NCBI RefSeq assembly: GCF_021462225.1 | Contig: NC_061812.1 | Location: forward strand, 41,957,363-42,021,362 | Length of the DNA: 64,000 nt | Source of the DNA: Girardinichthys multiradiatus | Taxonomy: Eukaryota; Chordata; Actinopteri; Cyprinodontiformes; Goodeidae | Direction of reading: 5' to 3' | Shown here: piece by piece, positions 11,601-23,030 of the stretch | Position numbering within the stretch: the stretch's first letter is position 1 | Layout: every line of letters starts with the position of its first letter | Program-made: the position numbers and the translations under genes | The notes under the pieces: model-generated | Databases searched by the model: none | Seen by the model: the letters and a program-made list of their open reading frames with translations, nothing else | What the model was told of the DNA's origin: nothing

Positions 11601-12640
11601 TTACTGCCTTTTGCCTGCTTGGCTCTCACTGTGAGATCTGACAAGTTGCTGACTCAGACTTAGAGTCCTGACTTAGAGTCTGTTGCCATTATTGGGTTTT
11701 ATCAGAGAAGGATAGAGCAGCAGTTATGCTTTAATGATGCGTAGCACTCCCATTTCTGTTGCTAAACAGGAAACAGAGTGCATGAAACTGGGAATGTGGT
11801 GTGGGGGGTAAATTAAACCCCTGAAGATATTGTAGACGTCAGACAGAAAGGGTCTTTTCTATCCCCACGCCTCATCTTCAGAGGAAGGGAAGGGGAATAT
11901 TAAATGGATATGGATTAATATTTTACCTTTGCCTTGACTCATGTTGCTGCTATAGACATTTTTCTCTGCGAGCAGTTCTCCTATGGAAAAGTATATGGTG
12001 ACGTTTTCATGGCCCAGATGTTACACATCCTATATTTTCCTCTGTGCATTACCCCTGGTTAACACTAACTCCATCATCTGTGCGTTTTGCTCTACGTTGC
12101 AAATAGAAGCCATTCTAATCAATGTGGTCATTCACACTGGCTACATGGCAGAGATACTAATCCTATCTATTTTTGACAGATGATAGGGTACAAACGCGTG
12201 AATTTCAATACATAAAATTGATCTTGAATCTAACAATGGTTCTCCAACAAAGTGCTCATTTTCTCCTCCGTATGGTGTTTGCACATGTTGTTAGGTATCA
12301 AAGAACATACCAGCAACTAGTGGTGTGGCAGGGGAATTATACCTTTTTCACATCTCTACTGTTGCTGTGTAAATGCAGATTGTTGTCAGAAGGATGTCAT
12401 GTGGAAATGTTACTAGAAACGGGAAAAAAAGGATTAATGGATCGTAACTTTTAAGTTTATGTGGCAGGATTTTAGTTAGAGCAGAGTACAGTAGAATACA
12501 GAGCCCGAGTGACTGAGAAAATGCAAAACCTGTTGTAAACCCTGACGATACCGCAGCTGGATAACTGTTAGCTGCTAACACAGTAACATTTGCATTCTTT
12601 TTCTATCAGTGTTCAACTATGTTTTTACATTTTTGAAGTA
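11601..12640. other. Unclassified DNA
   Basis: No recognised feature. Two adjoining short + frames around 11983-12454 have no domain and no codon pattern that distinguishes them from chance. Confidence 0.45.
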
Positions 12641-12699
12641 ATCTGGAGGGCATCTTAACTTCTCTATGTAAAGTCTGGTACAGAGGAACCAGTAACTAT

Positions 12700-13400
12700 A
12701 CAATGCATAGATTTATTTAAAATCTGGAACTGGGGGTAACCACAGACTGGTTACACAAACACTCAGGAGCAACTGAAGTTAATAGGTTAGTAATTGAAGT
12801 GGCTGGTGAGTTAACCAAACTCCAACTGAACATCACTAACATTGTAGATGATGAATCAGCTGCCAGGCTTCTGAACATGTGAATCTTAAAGTCCTCACAA
12901 AAAATGTTCAATAAGGTATCACTGCACCACTTGTTTAATGACAAATCCTGTCTGATGAACATGGTTAGAATGCAGGTGAAGGTCAGAAACACAGAGGCAG
13001 GCAGTGAGTTTGTCAGGTATGGGGCAACCAGAGGGCACAATTTGAAATCTGTGTCCGTGGTTCGTCTCCTAAAAACAGGGCCAAAGTTGAATCTGACAGG
13101 GAGAGGCAGTACAACTAAATTCAGGGGGCAGAAGCAAGGTCATGACCAAAAGATCAAAAATTGGCAAGGAAGAAATGCGGGGCAGCTACACACAGAATTG
13201 CTATTGATCATCTGGCAAGATGTCTGTGGCTGGAGGGAGCTTAAATAAAGCAGAAGACAGGTCAGAGGCAGCATATTAAGCAGGCACCAGTATGCTGAAT
13301 AAACTGATTACTGCCTGACAAGTGAGCAGGAGTCAAAACAAACAAACGGACCTGATTAAACCTGGACTGGACAATATGGTCTGAACTGAGGTTTTTTTAA
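12700..13400. repeat. Probable unclassified dispersed repeat
   Basis: Purine-rich text with AGGCAGGCAG, AAACAGGGCCAAAG, CTAAATTCAGGGGGC and AGCAGGAGTCAAAACAAAC. It resembles the retroelement-like sequence at 39830-40200 in style but is not clearly homologous. A 114-codon + frame (12904-13248) has no recognised domain. Assignment is tentative. Confidence 0.25.
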
Positions 13401-14000
13401 AGACAGTTTGAGATTTGTTATTTCTTGTTCTTTTTTTTGCTAGAGAAAAGTGGGCATTTCAGTAGATTGTTGGCATCAGGATTAGTTTGAGGCAAACATG
13501 AAAACCACAATATTGGTCAGATCCAGAGGTGCTGACAGGTTCTCATAATGAAGGCATGTGTTAGTTGACTTCTACATCCCCAACTATCTATGAGGATCTC
13601 GCCTACCTTCAGATTGATTTGGCAAAAACGAAACATTTTCAGAAGAAAACAGAAAAAAAAACTTATTAAACCGTCAAGGGGCACACAGTTCCACTGAGAC
13701 ACGAAATACCCTTGGATAGTCCAGCATCTCATGGGAATAAACAAAAACCTTTCCTTTGATGCTCCAGATATCCTGACAACTCACTTCAGGACAAAGGTAT
13801 TTACAACCAAGGTGACTGTTGGCTATCTGTGTGTTGAACATGTCCTGAAAAGAGTTCCATAAATAATAAATTACTAAATTGACTGTAGAGGGTGAGCCTG
13901 CATGTGGTCATACACGATGCTAATGGAGAAAAGAGGAGGCTTAAATAGTGGACCTTAAAGAAAAAAGAAAAATATGTTCGAAAAGCTTGCTGCAGCACTT
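13401..14000. other. Unclassified DNA
   Basis: No recognised gene or repeat. Short - strand frames here are hydrophobic or Phe-rich by composition only. Confidence 0.4.
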
Positions 14001-14360
14001 ATAGAGTTATGCCCAAAAGTATTTATACCCCTGACAGAATTAGGTATAAAATAAACTTTTAATTTTACCAACATGTTTCTTCTTAATGGAAGAAATATTA
14101 ACATTTTGGAGAGGCCCAGCCAGAGTCCTGACTTGAATCTGATTGAGAACCTGTGTAGGGAGGAAAAGTTTAGGGTGATTGATGGCAAGGAGGCCTTCTC
14201 ACCCCATCACCAAAGATAAATTGTGAAAATTCAAGAAGAATCATGCACAAAGCTGGTCAGCAATTATAAGAAGGTTATTGTAATGCCAATAAAATTCCTT
14301 ATCCTATTGTCCATCCTGAGTCATGTGGTAACCTAGAAAAGAATGTATTTCCCATTACAA
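14001..14360 (+). mobile_element. Internally deleted Tc1-like derivative, copy 1
   Basis: A TIR-like start (GCCCAAAAGTATTTATACCC, 14011-14030) is followed within 100 bp by the transposase C-terminus. Codons at about 14107-14160 read through the SQSPDL-LIENL motif that carries the catalytic Glu. The DNA-binding domain and both Asp regions are absent. A sister with the same architecture lies at 48325-48600. Confidence 0.65.
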
Positions 14361-15779
14361 AACAGAGTTTCAAGATTTGTGGTACATTTACAGGCTCAAA
14401 AAATTTGCAAAAACACTTATTTAATAATCAGATGCACACATTTCAACCCTGAACGAAATCCACTTTGCTTAAATCTTTGACAGCAGATTAAAGAAGAGAC
14501 TGGGCTGAGAGAGCAGGTGGTAGACATGAATGAGAGGCTTTGATGAAAATCATTCAGAAGAACTGTTTCAGCTCTTCCTGTATAAAAGAGACTGCATCAA
14601 CACCAATTCATATGATAATTTTCCTCCTCACTGACAAACAACTTGAATACAAAAGACTAAATCAAATCTTCCTAATTTAGCAATATGATGAAATCACAGA
14701 CAAACCAGCAAAGCAATGAATTGCACCTCCCCATTAAGCAGGAGCAGAAGTGCACTGTGACTTTGTAACCAAGGCAACCAGCAACAGGTACAGTAAATGG
14801 TCAGGTTAGCTGGTGAATACAAAGTATTTCACAGTAAACGCAAACAGTGAAACACACATAAAGCCCATTACCAACTAAAATGTATTGCATCCTTTAAGGC
14901 CTTGTCAAGTTCTACACACAAATGTCAAAGGTTTCATCTGACAATCAGATCAGTAATTTGATGCAAAGTACAACACTAACTACAGAACATTCAAACACCA
15001 AGCTGTGAGACTGAAGGCATGTAGCTGGCTGCAGATGAGCTAATCACAGACCTCAGGAAAAGCACTTAGTGGAGGTGGATGCCTCCATTAGTGACAAGGA
15101 TTCACACCTCAGTCATTCATCTCACTTCCTCCCACCACAGTGACCTCCTGTCACATGTTCTGAGTCACCTGGCTCAATGCCTCTGCTCCATGCTTGGACT
15201 CTCTCTTATGCTGATTAACTGTATCACAGCATTGATGAAATAAGAAAAGGGTAGTGTATTTAGGTTCAGACTGCAAATATTGATATAAGAAAGGTGTCAG
15301 AGTTAGGCTGATTTTCTATTCACGTGGGAGGAAAAGAAGCATGAGTCCAACTTTGTGGTGGAGACTAAGCTTTCATACAGCAGTGGAGCCTGCTTCACGG
15401 TTGTTTCACCTTATTCTAGACTGGCTGAGTGTTCATCAAAGAGCCACATCTCATAGGGTTTTACTGTTGTGGCTGCAATTTTTCCAGTACACCATCCAAA
15501 AAACAGTTCAATAATTTCAGGCAATCTCGGAGCTGCACAAGAACATTGTTGCCATGAGGACTTAATGCAATTTTGCCAACATAAGAAAGATAGCAAATGT
15601 TTGACGAAACAGATATTTCGGACTGGTTATAACATTAATGCATATGATGGGACATTAAGCAGTTTTTTGAAGAAACTCCTTGAGAGACAAGCTAAGACAG
15701 TAATGTTAAATTCCAGGTCAGATGACAGGCAAATCATGGAGATTTTCTTTTTTACCTTCAGCTATGCTAGACCCATGTG
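14361..15779. other. Unclassified DNA
   Basis: No coding region, RNA gene or repeat was recognised. Confidence 0.45.
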
Positions 15780-16560
15780 TATAAGAAACTAAAAGTCAAG
15801 GCACACTTGCAGCATCTGGTTGATGGCTATCAATGATTTCATTTAGCCATCCAAATCAGCCGGGTCTTTTGTGAAAAAAGAATTGCCTCCTAAACATGAA
15901 AACTGGTAGTACCACCCATGAATGGCCTATGTGAGGTTAAGCCACAGAAGCTCAATTAGATTAAAGTCTAGCCTTTGACCAGGCAGCGACAAAACCTTAA
16001 TTTAGTTTTTTTTTTTTTGAGACATTCAGAGGTGGACTTGCTGGTGTGCTTTAGATAGTCGTATAACCTTAGTGCACTTGAGCTTAAGTTCACAAACTGA
16101 TGACCAGACATTTTCCTTTTCCAATTTCTTGCAGAGAGAATAATTATTTCCCTCCATCAGTCTCCAGCTCCTGAAACAGTAAAGCAGTCGTAGAATACAC
16201 ATACACTCCAACGTTAGACTGCTGGTATAATGTACCCAATGAAATGGGACGCCAGCCTTCCAAAATGTTCCACTTTTGTCTCATCAATTCACATAACCTT
16301 TTCCAAAACTCTTCGGGATTATCTAGATGCTTTTTGGTATTGTTAGATGAATTTATGTGTTATGTGGCCTCAGAACACCCATGGATGCTATTTTTGCACA
16401 GTCTCTTCCTATTTATTTCTAATCATGAACCTTAACTAAGGCACATGAGGCCTGCAATGCTTTATATGTTGTTCTGATTTTTTTGTGACATCTTGGATTA
16501 GTCGTTGATATGCCTCTTGGAGTACAAGTTAGAACAAATAGTTAATTTACTTGGCAAAGA
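15780..16560 (-). mobile_element. Tc1-like transposon fossil
   Basis: Reverse-strand remains of a Tc1-like transposase of the family whose genomic text reads GAGACATTCAGAGGTGGACTT, GCTGGTGTGCTTTAGAT and GGGACGCCAGCCTTCC. The blocks run in the family order from C-terminal to N-terminal halves. Many small deletions have destroyed every frame, and no TIR pair was identified. Confidence 0.65.
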
Positions 16561-17711
16561 TAAAGTCTCTTCATCTAAATGCCGATTAGAAGCTATGTTG
16601 CTAAACCAGACATGCTGATGATGCCATGTATTTTGTAACATTTTATCATTTGTGAGGATGAAGGCAGACTCAGAAAAAGCAAAGGTGTGAAAAAGCTGTG
16701 TTTGATGTGGCTAATATTATAGTGATTCCTTTTTTGGGAATCCAAACAAAAGCTGCTGAAGACGTGTTTGTGTGTGATTTACACTTCCTACTAAATCTTT
16801 GCTGAGGGCATATAAAGCATTAGTGAAACAAACGTGTTTTTGGTACTGTTAGATTTTCTCTGCTGCTCTTTTCTGCTTTCAGATCTACAAATCAAGAGTA
16901 AAATGAAAGTTTCTAAAACTTCATTGCAGTGATTTGTTAGATAACACCCTTTGTTACACACTGAACAAGACAGTACATTAAGCCGAGCTGGAGTGCTCTG
17001 CTGGACAAGAGCTGGAACCTGCTCCTTATCCCTATGTAACAGAGAAATGTGATCACTGTGGGTGTGAAACCTGCATGAGTGCCTAGAACAATTTAAGCAT
17101 TGGCTAAAATGTAAACTAGATTACATTTCTTCTGTGTACATCAGGAAGTGTGGCCGGTATGGGGATGGAGTTTTGTTTGGCACAGCCAATGAGCAGGTGG
17201 GCTTAGCTGTTGGGCAGACGATGCTGTGTTTCCCTCCGCACTGTCGAGGCAAAATGCCGGACAGCTCACCGCTCCTTGCTGTGTCAGTGTTTACAGTCGA
17301 CTGCACAGTTCTCCATCACCAATATGTAATTTGGAAATCTGCTGCAGCATCATTCAGTTTTCAAGAATGGCATGGATTTGTTTTTAGCAGTAACCTAATT
17401 TGTGCATACAATAAAAAACTGAAAGTCAGCTTGCTTGTATTTAATCATCTAAACTCATGCTTGAGTGATGTTTTATGAAATTCTGTCAAGTACGATTCCA
17501 GATTTAAACAAAAAGATAGAAATGTTAAATTAAATGTCTGTTTCTATTTACAAATTACAGCTTCTCTCGATTCTGAGCCACACAAATCAACATTAGGCCT
17601 TAAAGAGAATTGGGAATATTTTAAAAGACAGAATTAAGTGAACTTTATTCAAAGCACAAAAATTAGGCATTTAAGAAAATTAAGATGTTATGGGTGATTT
17701 GTTTTCTTTTC
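16561..17711. other. Unclassified DNA with a small CpG-containing patch
   Basis: Mostly AT-rich. The patch at 17130-17300 is less AT-rich, has several CpGs and lies in an open + frame of 114 codons from 17134. The protein has no recognised domain and no splice-site pattern supports an exon. The last bases (17707-17711, TTTTC) are the left target duplication of the retrovirus. Confidence 0.4.
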
Positions 17712-18212
17712 TGTCAGGTTTAAACAACCTAAAATACTTATAATATCACAAAAAGAAGAGAGAGACAAATAATTAGTTATTTACTCGCTGTGAGGAGAAC
17801 GGACAAGATGTGTTCAGTTACAAATTTCATACCGCTCTGAAAAACATCTGTCCGACCCTCTCTTTTTATAATCTTTTCGGGGGTCCCTAATTACAAAGAA
17901 CGTCATTCTCTAAGGATGGGAAACAACAGCTGCATTGTAAACAGGTCATAAACAACATTATCTTTTAACAACACATTTCCACAGTCTCCTCCAATCTTAG
18001 GATCAGTGCGTCTTCGTTCATTGCAATCAGCCTTCATCTTTATGACCTCCTCAACTGCGGCTGCTTCCTTCTCAGCTCCATTTATGACCTTTGCCTGCAG
18101 ACAACTCACACATCCTTTACTCACACAAACATCATGAAAGATTATAAGATCAAATAGTCAAGTTAAGGATAGGAGAAAATATAAGATAAATCTATATTAA
18201 ATTATTCCAACA
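17712..18212 (-). repeat. 3' LTR of ERV-1
   Basis: 501 bp, read on the - strand from TGTTGGAATAA to CCTGACA. It matches the 5' LTR at 25606-26363 along its whole length, except for the SINE in the latter, with roughly ten single-base differences by eye. It also gives the empty site for that SINE. Confidence 0.95.
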
Positions 18213-18221
18213 TTTCCTCCC
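18213..18221 (-). other. Polypurine tract of ERV-1
   Basis: On the - strand the bases GGGAGGAAA directly abut the TG that starts the 3' LTR. This is the position and composition expected of the plus-strand primer. Confidence 0.8.
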
Positions 18222-18343
18222 TGTTTATCGAATATTTGCTCATATTCTCATATCACTTAAACACCCACTACTTTTGGATTTTTAACTGTAAGATTATTTT
18301 CATGAGTACAAAGACAATTATACTCAGAGGCACTTACTGACAT

Positions 18344-20144
18344 TTAAATTACAGAATCATATAGAGATGAATCTGGGTACAGGTCAGAAAAGTGGTCAGT
18401 CGCATCCTCATCATCTTCATCATCCTGATGTTTAAGTAACGGATAGAGTTGGGTAACTCTGTCTTCCATAGGAGAAATAGCTGTGGTGATGAAACAGTTA
18501 AGCAGAGAACAAAGGCAGGGAATACAACAACATCCACACAATGTCAAAATTGCAGCAAACACTGCAAAGGAAATTATTACTGATGATACTAAAATTTTAT
18601 ACTTCCCAAACACATCCAGCCAGGAGTCCCACATCGAGGTGTCTACTCCAGAATGCTCCTTCATTTTGCCATTTAGAGATCTCAAACCTTCTATGGCTTT
18701 AGTTAGGCTGCTCTCAGTCAGCAGCAGTGTTGTCAGGTATAAATGTGCAGCATTTTTGTCCAAAAATTACACAAACTCCTCCTTTTTCAGGTAACAACAT
18801 GTCCAAAGCAATTATATTCTGGAATGCCATCAGGGAAATTGAAGCCAATTAGTCATGGACAGTTCAAACCCGTTTTGTGTCCAATTTCCTAGTTTTTGTA
18901 CATTGCAGTGGATATAGTTGATCCTGTCTACGTTTCTGTTTAACGTACACCACCAACAGATACTTGATTCAAATCTTGCAGCTACTTGATCAGTTAATTG
19001 ATCTTCATCTATAGCATCTATGTATGTAGAGTCTCCCTCAGTCTGCCAAACTACTGCTCTGCGTTTTCTATCACGCCAATCATGTGGAGTTACACTAGGT
19101 AGTCCATCGGTTACTTCATCTACTAACATAGGATATACTGAAACTGGTAACAATAAAGTAATTAGAGCACAGAGTCCCGTTACTTTTGAAAGTGATCAAT
19201 CAAGCAACCTGTCGTCACCACACCATCACCAAATGTCTCCTCTAGAGACTGGTTTAAAATACTTATTTACTTTTACAATTGCAGTACACCATACTGCAAT
19301 GAGATTTCCAAATTTATTGCCTCTCTCTGTCATATTTATACATGTGTAGTTTCCAGTGGTGACCCACTTATGGAATACTGATTTATCCTTATCTGCTGTA
19401 GTTACAGGAAGAACAGAATCCCAGTGCTGACACATTTCATTGAATTAGTTTGATTCATTACTTCCATCACACAGGGTTGTGGTATCACAGCTGGAATTAT
19501 TTGTAACAAAAGCCTGGGACCCATACACACAACACAATCTCTTTTAGTCATGTTAGCCGCTTACTCTACCATCAATAACCAGTTATTATTTGTTCCTGAT
19601 ACTCCAGTAATAACCAGGAACTAGTCATCTGGTTAAGTTTCCTAACATAATTTTACTCTCTTCGCTTTGTTATCTGGATTGCATTATCAGCTTTATGGAG
19701 CTTAAACAACTTCTTTTAATTGACTAGCATAAGCAATGGTGCCCCACTCTGGTGTCCAATTGTTTCCTTCATCAGCTACCATCATGGACCATGAGGTGTC
19801 TCTTCTGTCATTAGTTAAGTACCATTCATAACTCCTATAATCCTGCCCTTTCCTTCCTTGTTTGGTCAAGCTAATGAGTGGGATCAGCACCACAGCTGTG
19901 GTTTTAGATTTCACGCACACTTGAATGCCATAAGTATAAGAAGTTTGTTTAGTACACATAGTTAGGTTATCTTGCCTTCCTTGATTTAGCGCTACTTGTT
20001 TCATATGACTCATAGCAGGTGTTGTTACATTCTGTTTTATCTTGGCTGGTTCCCAGAAATACCAGAAAAATAAAAAAAATCAATATGAGAAAAAAATATA
20101 AATGCCCAGCAACGGAAAGCATTGTTCATCCATCTAAAAGTCAT
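18344..20144 (-). pseudogene. env: Decayed retroviral env (ERV-1)
   Basis: Remains of a surface/transmembrane glycoprotein that would mediate membrane fusion. It probably starts at the ATG at 20142-20144, which is followed by a hydrophobic signal-peptide-like stretch. A basic furin-type RKRR lies at 19058-19069. A CX6CC motif, typical of gamma-type TM subunits, spans 18747-18773. The longest surviving frame (18344-18763) holds a membrane segment of about 30 residues ending in a Cys cluster, then an acidic cytoplasmic tail. The parts lie in at least three frames with multiple stops, so no Env can be made. A CXXC (CWWC) sits on the TM side of RKRR. The region between 19435 and 19700 has no open frame. 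Confidence 0.85.
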
Positions 20145-20219
20145 TTTGGCTGAAATTATGACTCCTCTAAGTGGTTCCAGTGTCTTAATTTTCTTCACTG
20201 ACTTTCGGGTCTCTCCAGC

Positions 20220-20760
20220 CTCTAAATGTCTGGGTCCACCCTATTATCAGTCTGTAAATCACTTCCCCTGAAGGAGCTTTCAACCGAAATGACCTTTTTA
20301 CAATGTATAAGGTGTATCCAGGTTGATCTCTCAGTTATTTTACTACTATAGGAGGGGTTAATAATACCTAATATGGGTCCTCCCACTTAGGTGAAATACC
20401 AATGTTTCTTTTCTACACTCCTTATTAACACCCAGTCTCCTGGTTCCACTAGTTGGTTTTCCTGCTGGGAAATAGAACATTCCTCATTAGTTTGAATTTG
20501 TTTCTGTTACTTTTCTAACATACTCCTCATATAATCAGCTAGGTTAGCTTCTTCATCTAACTCCCACTGATTTTTGAACTGTGGTAATCTGTATGGTCTT
20601 CCAAACAACATTTCATAGGGTGTTAGCCCTGAGGTGCTTGTAATGTTTATATATAGTTTTACTAGATGCCTGTCCTACCCTTCCTCCCTGTTGAGACATT
20701 GTGAAACACGATGGCTCAAATATTGCCGCCCATTTATATAGGTTCTATGGTAGGACAGGT
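20220..20760 (-). pseudogene. pol: Integrase remnants of ERV-1, catalytic core deleted
   Basis: Read on the - strand, 20690-20760 holds a piece resembling the start of integrase (PDNKPVLP followed by a KWAAI block). This jumps directly to the post-core segment at 20500-20640, with the TPYEMLFGRP context found just after the catalytic Glu region. The DDE core between them is missing. The C-terminal part (20220-20500) continues in broken frames up to the env start. Confidence 0.75.
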
Positions 20761-21175
20761 TTATTATCTGGTCAAATATAGTTTTCATCTTTTAATGCAG
20801 CTCCATGTTTTTTCCACATTTCTATCTCCTGTAGTGGGCCTTGTTGTTGCATTTCTTTTAACACTATATATATATATTTTGTTTTCACCAATGCATATTC
20901 TGTTTGTATCTTCCCTCTCTCATCTTTTTTTGGAGAAGTCATTCACATACTATTTCGTGATCCTGCAAATCACCTCTAGTTTTTTTTTTTTTTTGCTTCT
21001 TTTTCTGCAAATTTTTGTCAAACATATTAATTTCCATCTTCAGCTTCTACACTCCATTTCGGTTCAGACGTCATTTTCAGCTCTTCCTCATACATTAGTT
21101 TGTTCAATGGAGCTACTATTTCTGCATAATTTGGCACCCAGTTTCTACAATAATTAGTTAGTCCAAGGAAGGACA
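20761..21175 (-). pseudogene. pol: RT thumb / RNase H remnant of ERV-1
   Basis: The - strand text at 21110-21175 still reads like the RT connection (WVPNYAEIVAPLN). Codons at 21050-21110 continue in frame for a short way before A-rich, frame-broken sequence. No recognisable RNase H catalytic motif remains, so most of that domain is deleted or scrambled. Confidence 0.6.
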
Positions 21176-21418
21176 TCATTTGCCTTCTTTTTTTTTTACT
21201 GGTTTTGGAACTTGCAATATTGCAGTCTTTCTTTCTTCTACAATTGTGCGTCCCCCTGCGCTAAGATTGTGGCCTAGGTATTTAACCTCATTTTTGCACA
21301 ACTGAAGTTTCTTTTTACTGACTTTGTGTCCTTCTTCTGCTAAATGTTTTAATAATGCTATTGTGTCATTTTTACAGGTCTCCTCATCAGGAGAGGCTAA
21401 TAGCACATCATCAACATA
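21176..21418 (-). pseudogene. pol: Reverse transcriptase, downstream half (ERV-1)
   Basis: Begins inside the YVDD active-site motif: the Tyr codon is 21416-21418 and VDD is 21407-21415. It continues through the palm/thumb residues (LLASPDEE, then KVKYLGH-type text) to a stop at 21176. It is in the same frame as 23031-23612 once the Tc1-like insertion and its TA duplication are removed. The insertion alone therefore split this domain. Confidence 0.9.
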
Positions 21419-23028
21419 CAGGTCCTTCTCAAAATATTAGCATATTGTGATAAAGTTCATTATTTTCCATAATGTCATGATGAAAATTTAACATTCATAT
21501 ATTTTAGATTCATTGCACACTAACTGAAATATTTCAGGTCTTTTATTGTCTTAATACGGATGCTTTTGGCATACAGCTCATGAAAACCCAAAATTCCTAT
21601 CTCACAAAATTAGCATATTTCATCCGACCAATAAAAGAAAAGTGTTTTTAATACAAAAAACGTCAACCTTCAAATAATCATGTACAGTTATGCACTCAAT
21701 ACTTGGTCGGGAATCCTTTTGCAGAAATGACTGCTTCAATGCGGCGTGGCATGGAGGCAATCACCCTGTGGCACTGCTGAGGTCTTATGGAGGCCCAGGA
21801 TGCTTCGATAGCGGCCTTTAGCTCATCCAGAGTGTTGGGTCTTGAGTCTCTCAACGTTCTCTTCACAATATCCCACAGATTCTCTATGGGGTTCAGGTCA
21901 GGAGAGATGGCAGGCCAATTGAGCACAGTGATACCATGGTCAGTAAACCATTTACCAGTGGTTTTGGCACTGTGAGCAGGTGCCAGGTCGTGCTGAAAAA
22001 TGAAATCTTCATCTCCATAAAGCTTTTCAGCAGATGGAAGCATGAAGTGCTCCAAAATCTCCTGATAGCTAGCTGCATTGACCCTGCCCTTGATAAAACA
22101 CAGTGGACCAACACCAGCAGCTGACACGGCACCCCAGACCATCACTGACTGTGGGTACTTGACACTGGACTTCTGGCATTTTGGCATTTCCTTCTCTCCA
22201 GTCTTCCTCCAGACTCTGGCACCTTGATTTCCGAATGACATGCAGAATTTGCTTTCATCCGAAAAAAGTACTTTGGACCACTGAGCAACAGTCCAGTGCT
22301 GCTTCTCTGTAGCCCAGGTCAGGCACTTCTGCCGCTGTTTCTGGTTCAAAAGTGGCTTGATCTGGGGAATGCGGCACCTGTAGCCCATTTCCTGCACACG
22401 CCTGTGCACGGTGGCTCTGGATGTTTCTACTCTAGACTCAGTCCACTGCTTCCGCAGGTCCCCCAAGGTCTGGAATCGGCCCTTTTCCACAATCTTCTTC
22501 AGGGTCCGGTCACCTCTTCTCGTTGTGCAGCGTTTTCTGCCACACTTTTTCCTTCCCACAGACTTCCCACTGAGGTGCCTTGATACAGCACTCTGGGAAC
22601 AGCCTATTCGTTCAGAAATTTCTTTCTGTGTCTTACCCTCTTGCTTGAGGGTGTCAATAGTGGCCTTCTGGACAGCAGTCAGGTCGGCAGTCTTACCCAT
22701 GATTGGGGTTTTGAGTGATGAACCAGGCTGGGAGTTTTAAAGTCCTCAGGAATCTTTTGCAGGTGTTTAGAGTTAACTCGTTGATTCAGATGATTAGGTT
22801 CATAGCTCGTTTAGATACCCTTTTAATGATATGCTAATTTTGTGAGATAGGAATTTTGGGTTTTCATGAGCTATATGCCCAAATCATCCATATTAAGACA
22901 ATAAAAGACCTGAAATATTTCAGTTAGTGTGCAATGAATCTAAAATATATGAATGTTAAATTTTCATCATGACATTATGGAAAATAATGAACTTTATCAC
23001 AATATGCTAATATTTTGAGAAGGACCTG
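21419..23028 (-). mobile_element. Tc1-like transposon, complete (copy Tc1-c1)
   Basis: 1610 bp, starting CAGGTCCTTCTC and ending GAGAAGGACCTG, with about 200-bp inverted repeats (21419-21618 and 22829-23028). TA is duplicated at 21417-21418 and 23029-23030. It contains one uninterrupted transposase gene. Sister copies of the same family lie at 40281-41890 (complete) and 54619-56221 (frameshifted). It is inserted in the RT of ERV-1, so it is younger than that provirus. Confidence 0.96.
21696..22700 (-). CDS. Tc1-like transposase, intact
   Basis: A 334-residue protein expected to bind the element's inverted repeats and catalyse cut-and-paste transposition at TA sites. Residues 1-110 form the paired-like DNA-binding half, starting MGKTADLT and including SQSAVSRHL. 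A basic GRKRC stretch is at about 54-58. The catalytic triad is complete: Asp148 (LFSDESKF), Asp238 (FQHDLAPAH) and Glu273 (LNPIENLW), a DD34E spacing. The length equals the copy at 40558-41562. About a dozen residues differ between them, for example Cys instead of Arg in the RQKxLTW block and Ile instead of Asn at 265, next to the SPDLNP motif. The frame is intact, but whether these changes allow activity is unknown. Confidence 0.95.
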   Translation of the reverse strand: MGKTADLTAVQKATIDTLKQEGKTQKEISERIGCSQSAVSRHLSGKSVGRKKCGRKRCTTRRGDRTLKKIVEKGRFQTLGDLRKQWTESRVETSRATVHRRVQEMGYRCRIPQIKPLLNQKQRQKCLTWATEKQHWTVAQWSKVLFSDESKFCMSFGNQGARVWRKTGEKEMPKCQKSSVKYPQSVMVWGAVSAAGVGPLCFIKGRVNAASYQEILEHFMLPSAEKLYGDEDFIFQHDLAPAHSAKTTGKWFTDHGITVLNWPAISPDLNPIENLWDIVKRTLRDSRPNTLDELKAAIEASWASIRPQQCHRVIASMPRRIEAVISAKGFPTKY

Positions 23029-23030
23029 TA

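Noticed and set aside
17134..17478. Host exon in the 114-codon + frame
   Set aside because: No recognised domain, no convincing splice sites and no neighbouring exon.
20711..21157. A 148-codon + frame with a hydrophobic, Phe/Leu-rich protein resembling a membrane protein
   Set aside because: It is antisense to the A-rich, decayed pol region of ERV-1; the hydrophobicity comes from T-rich composition.
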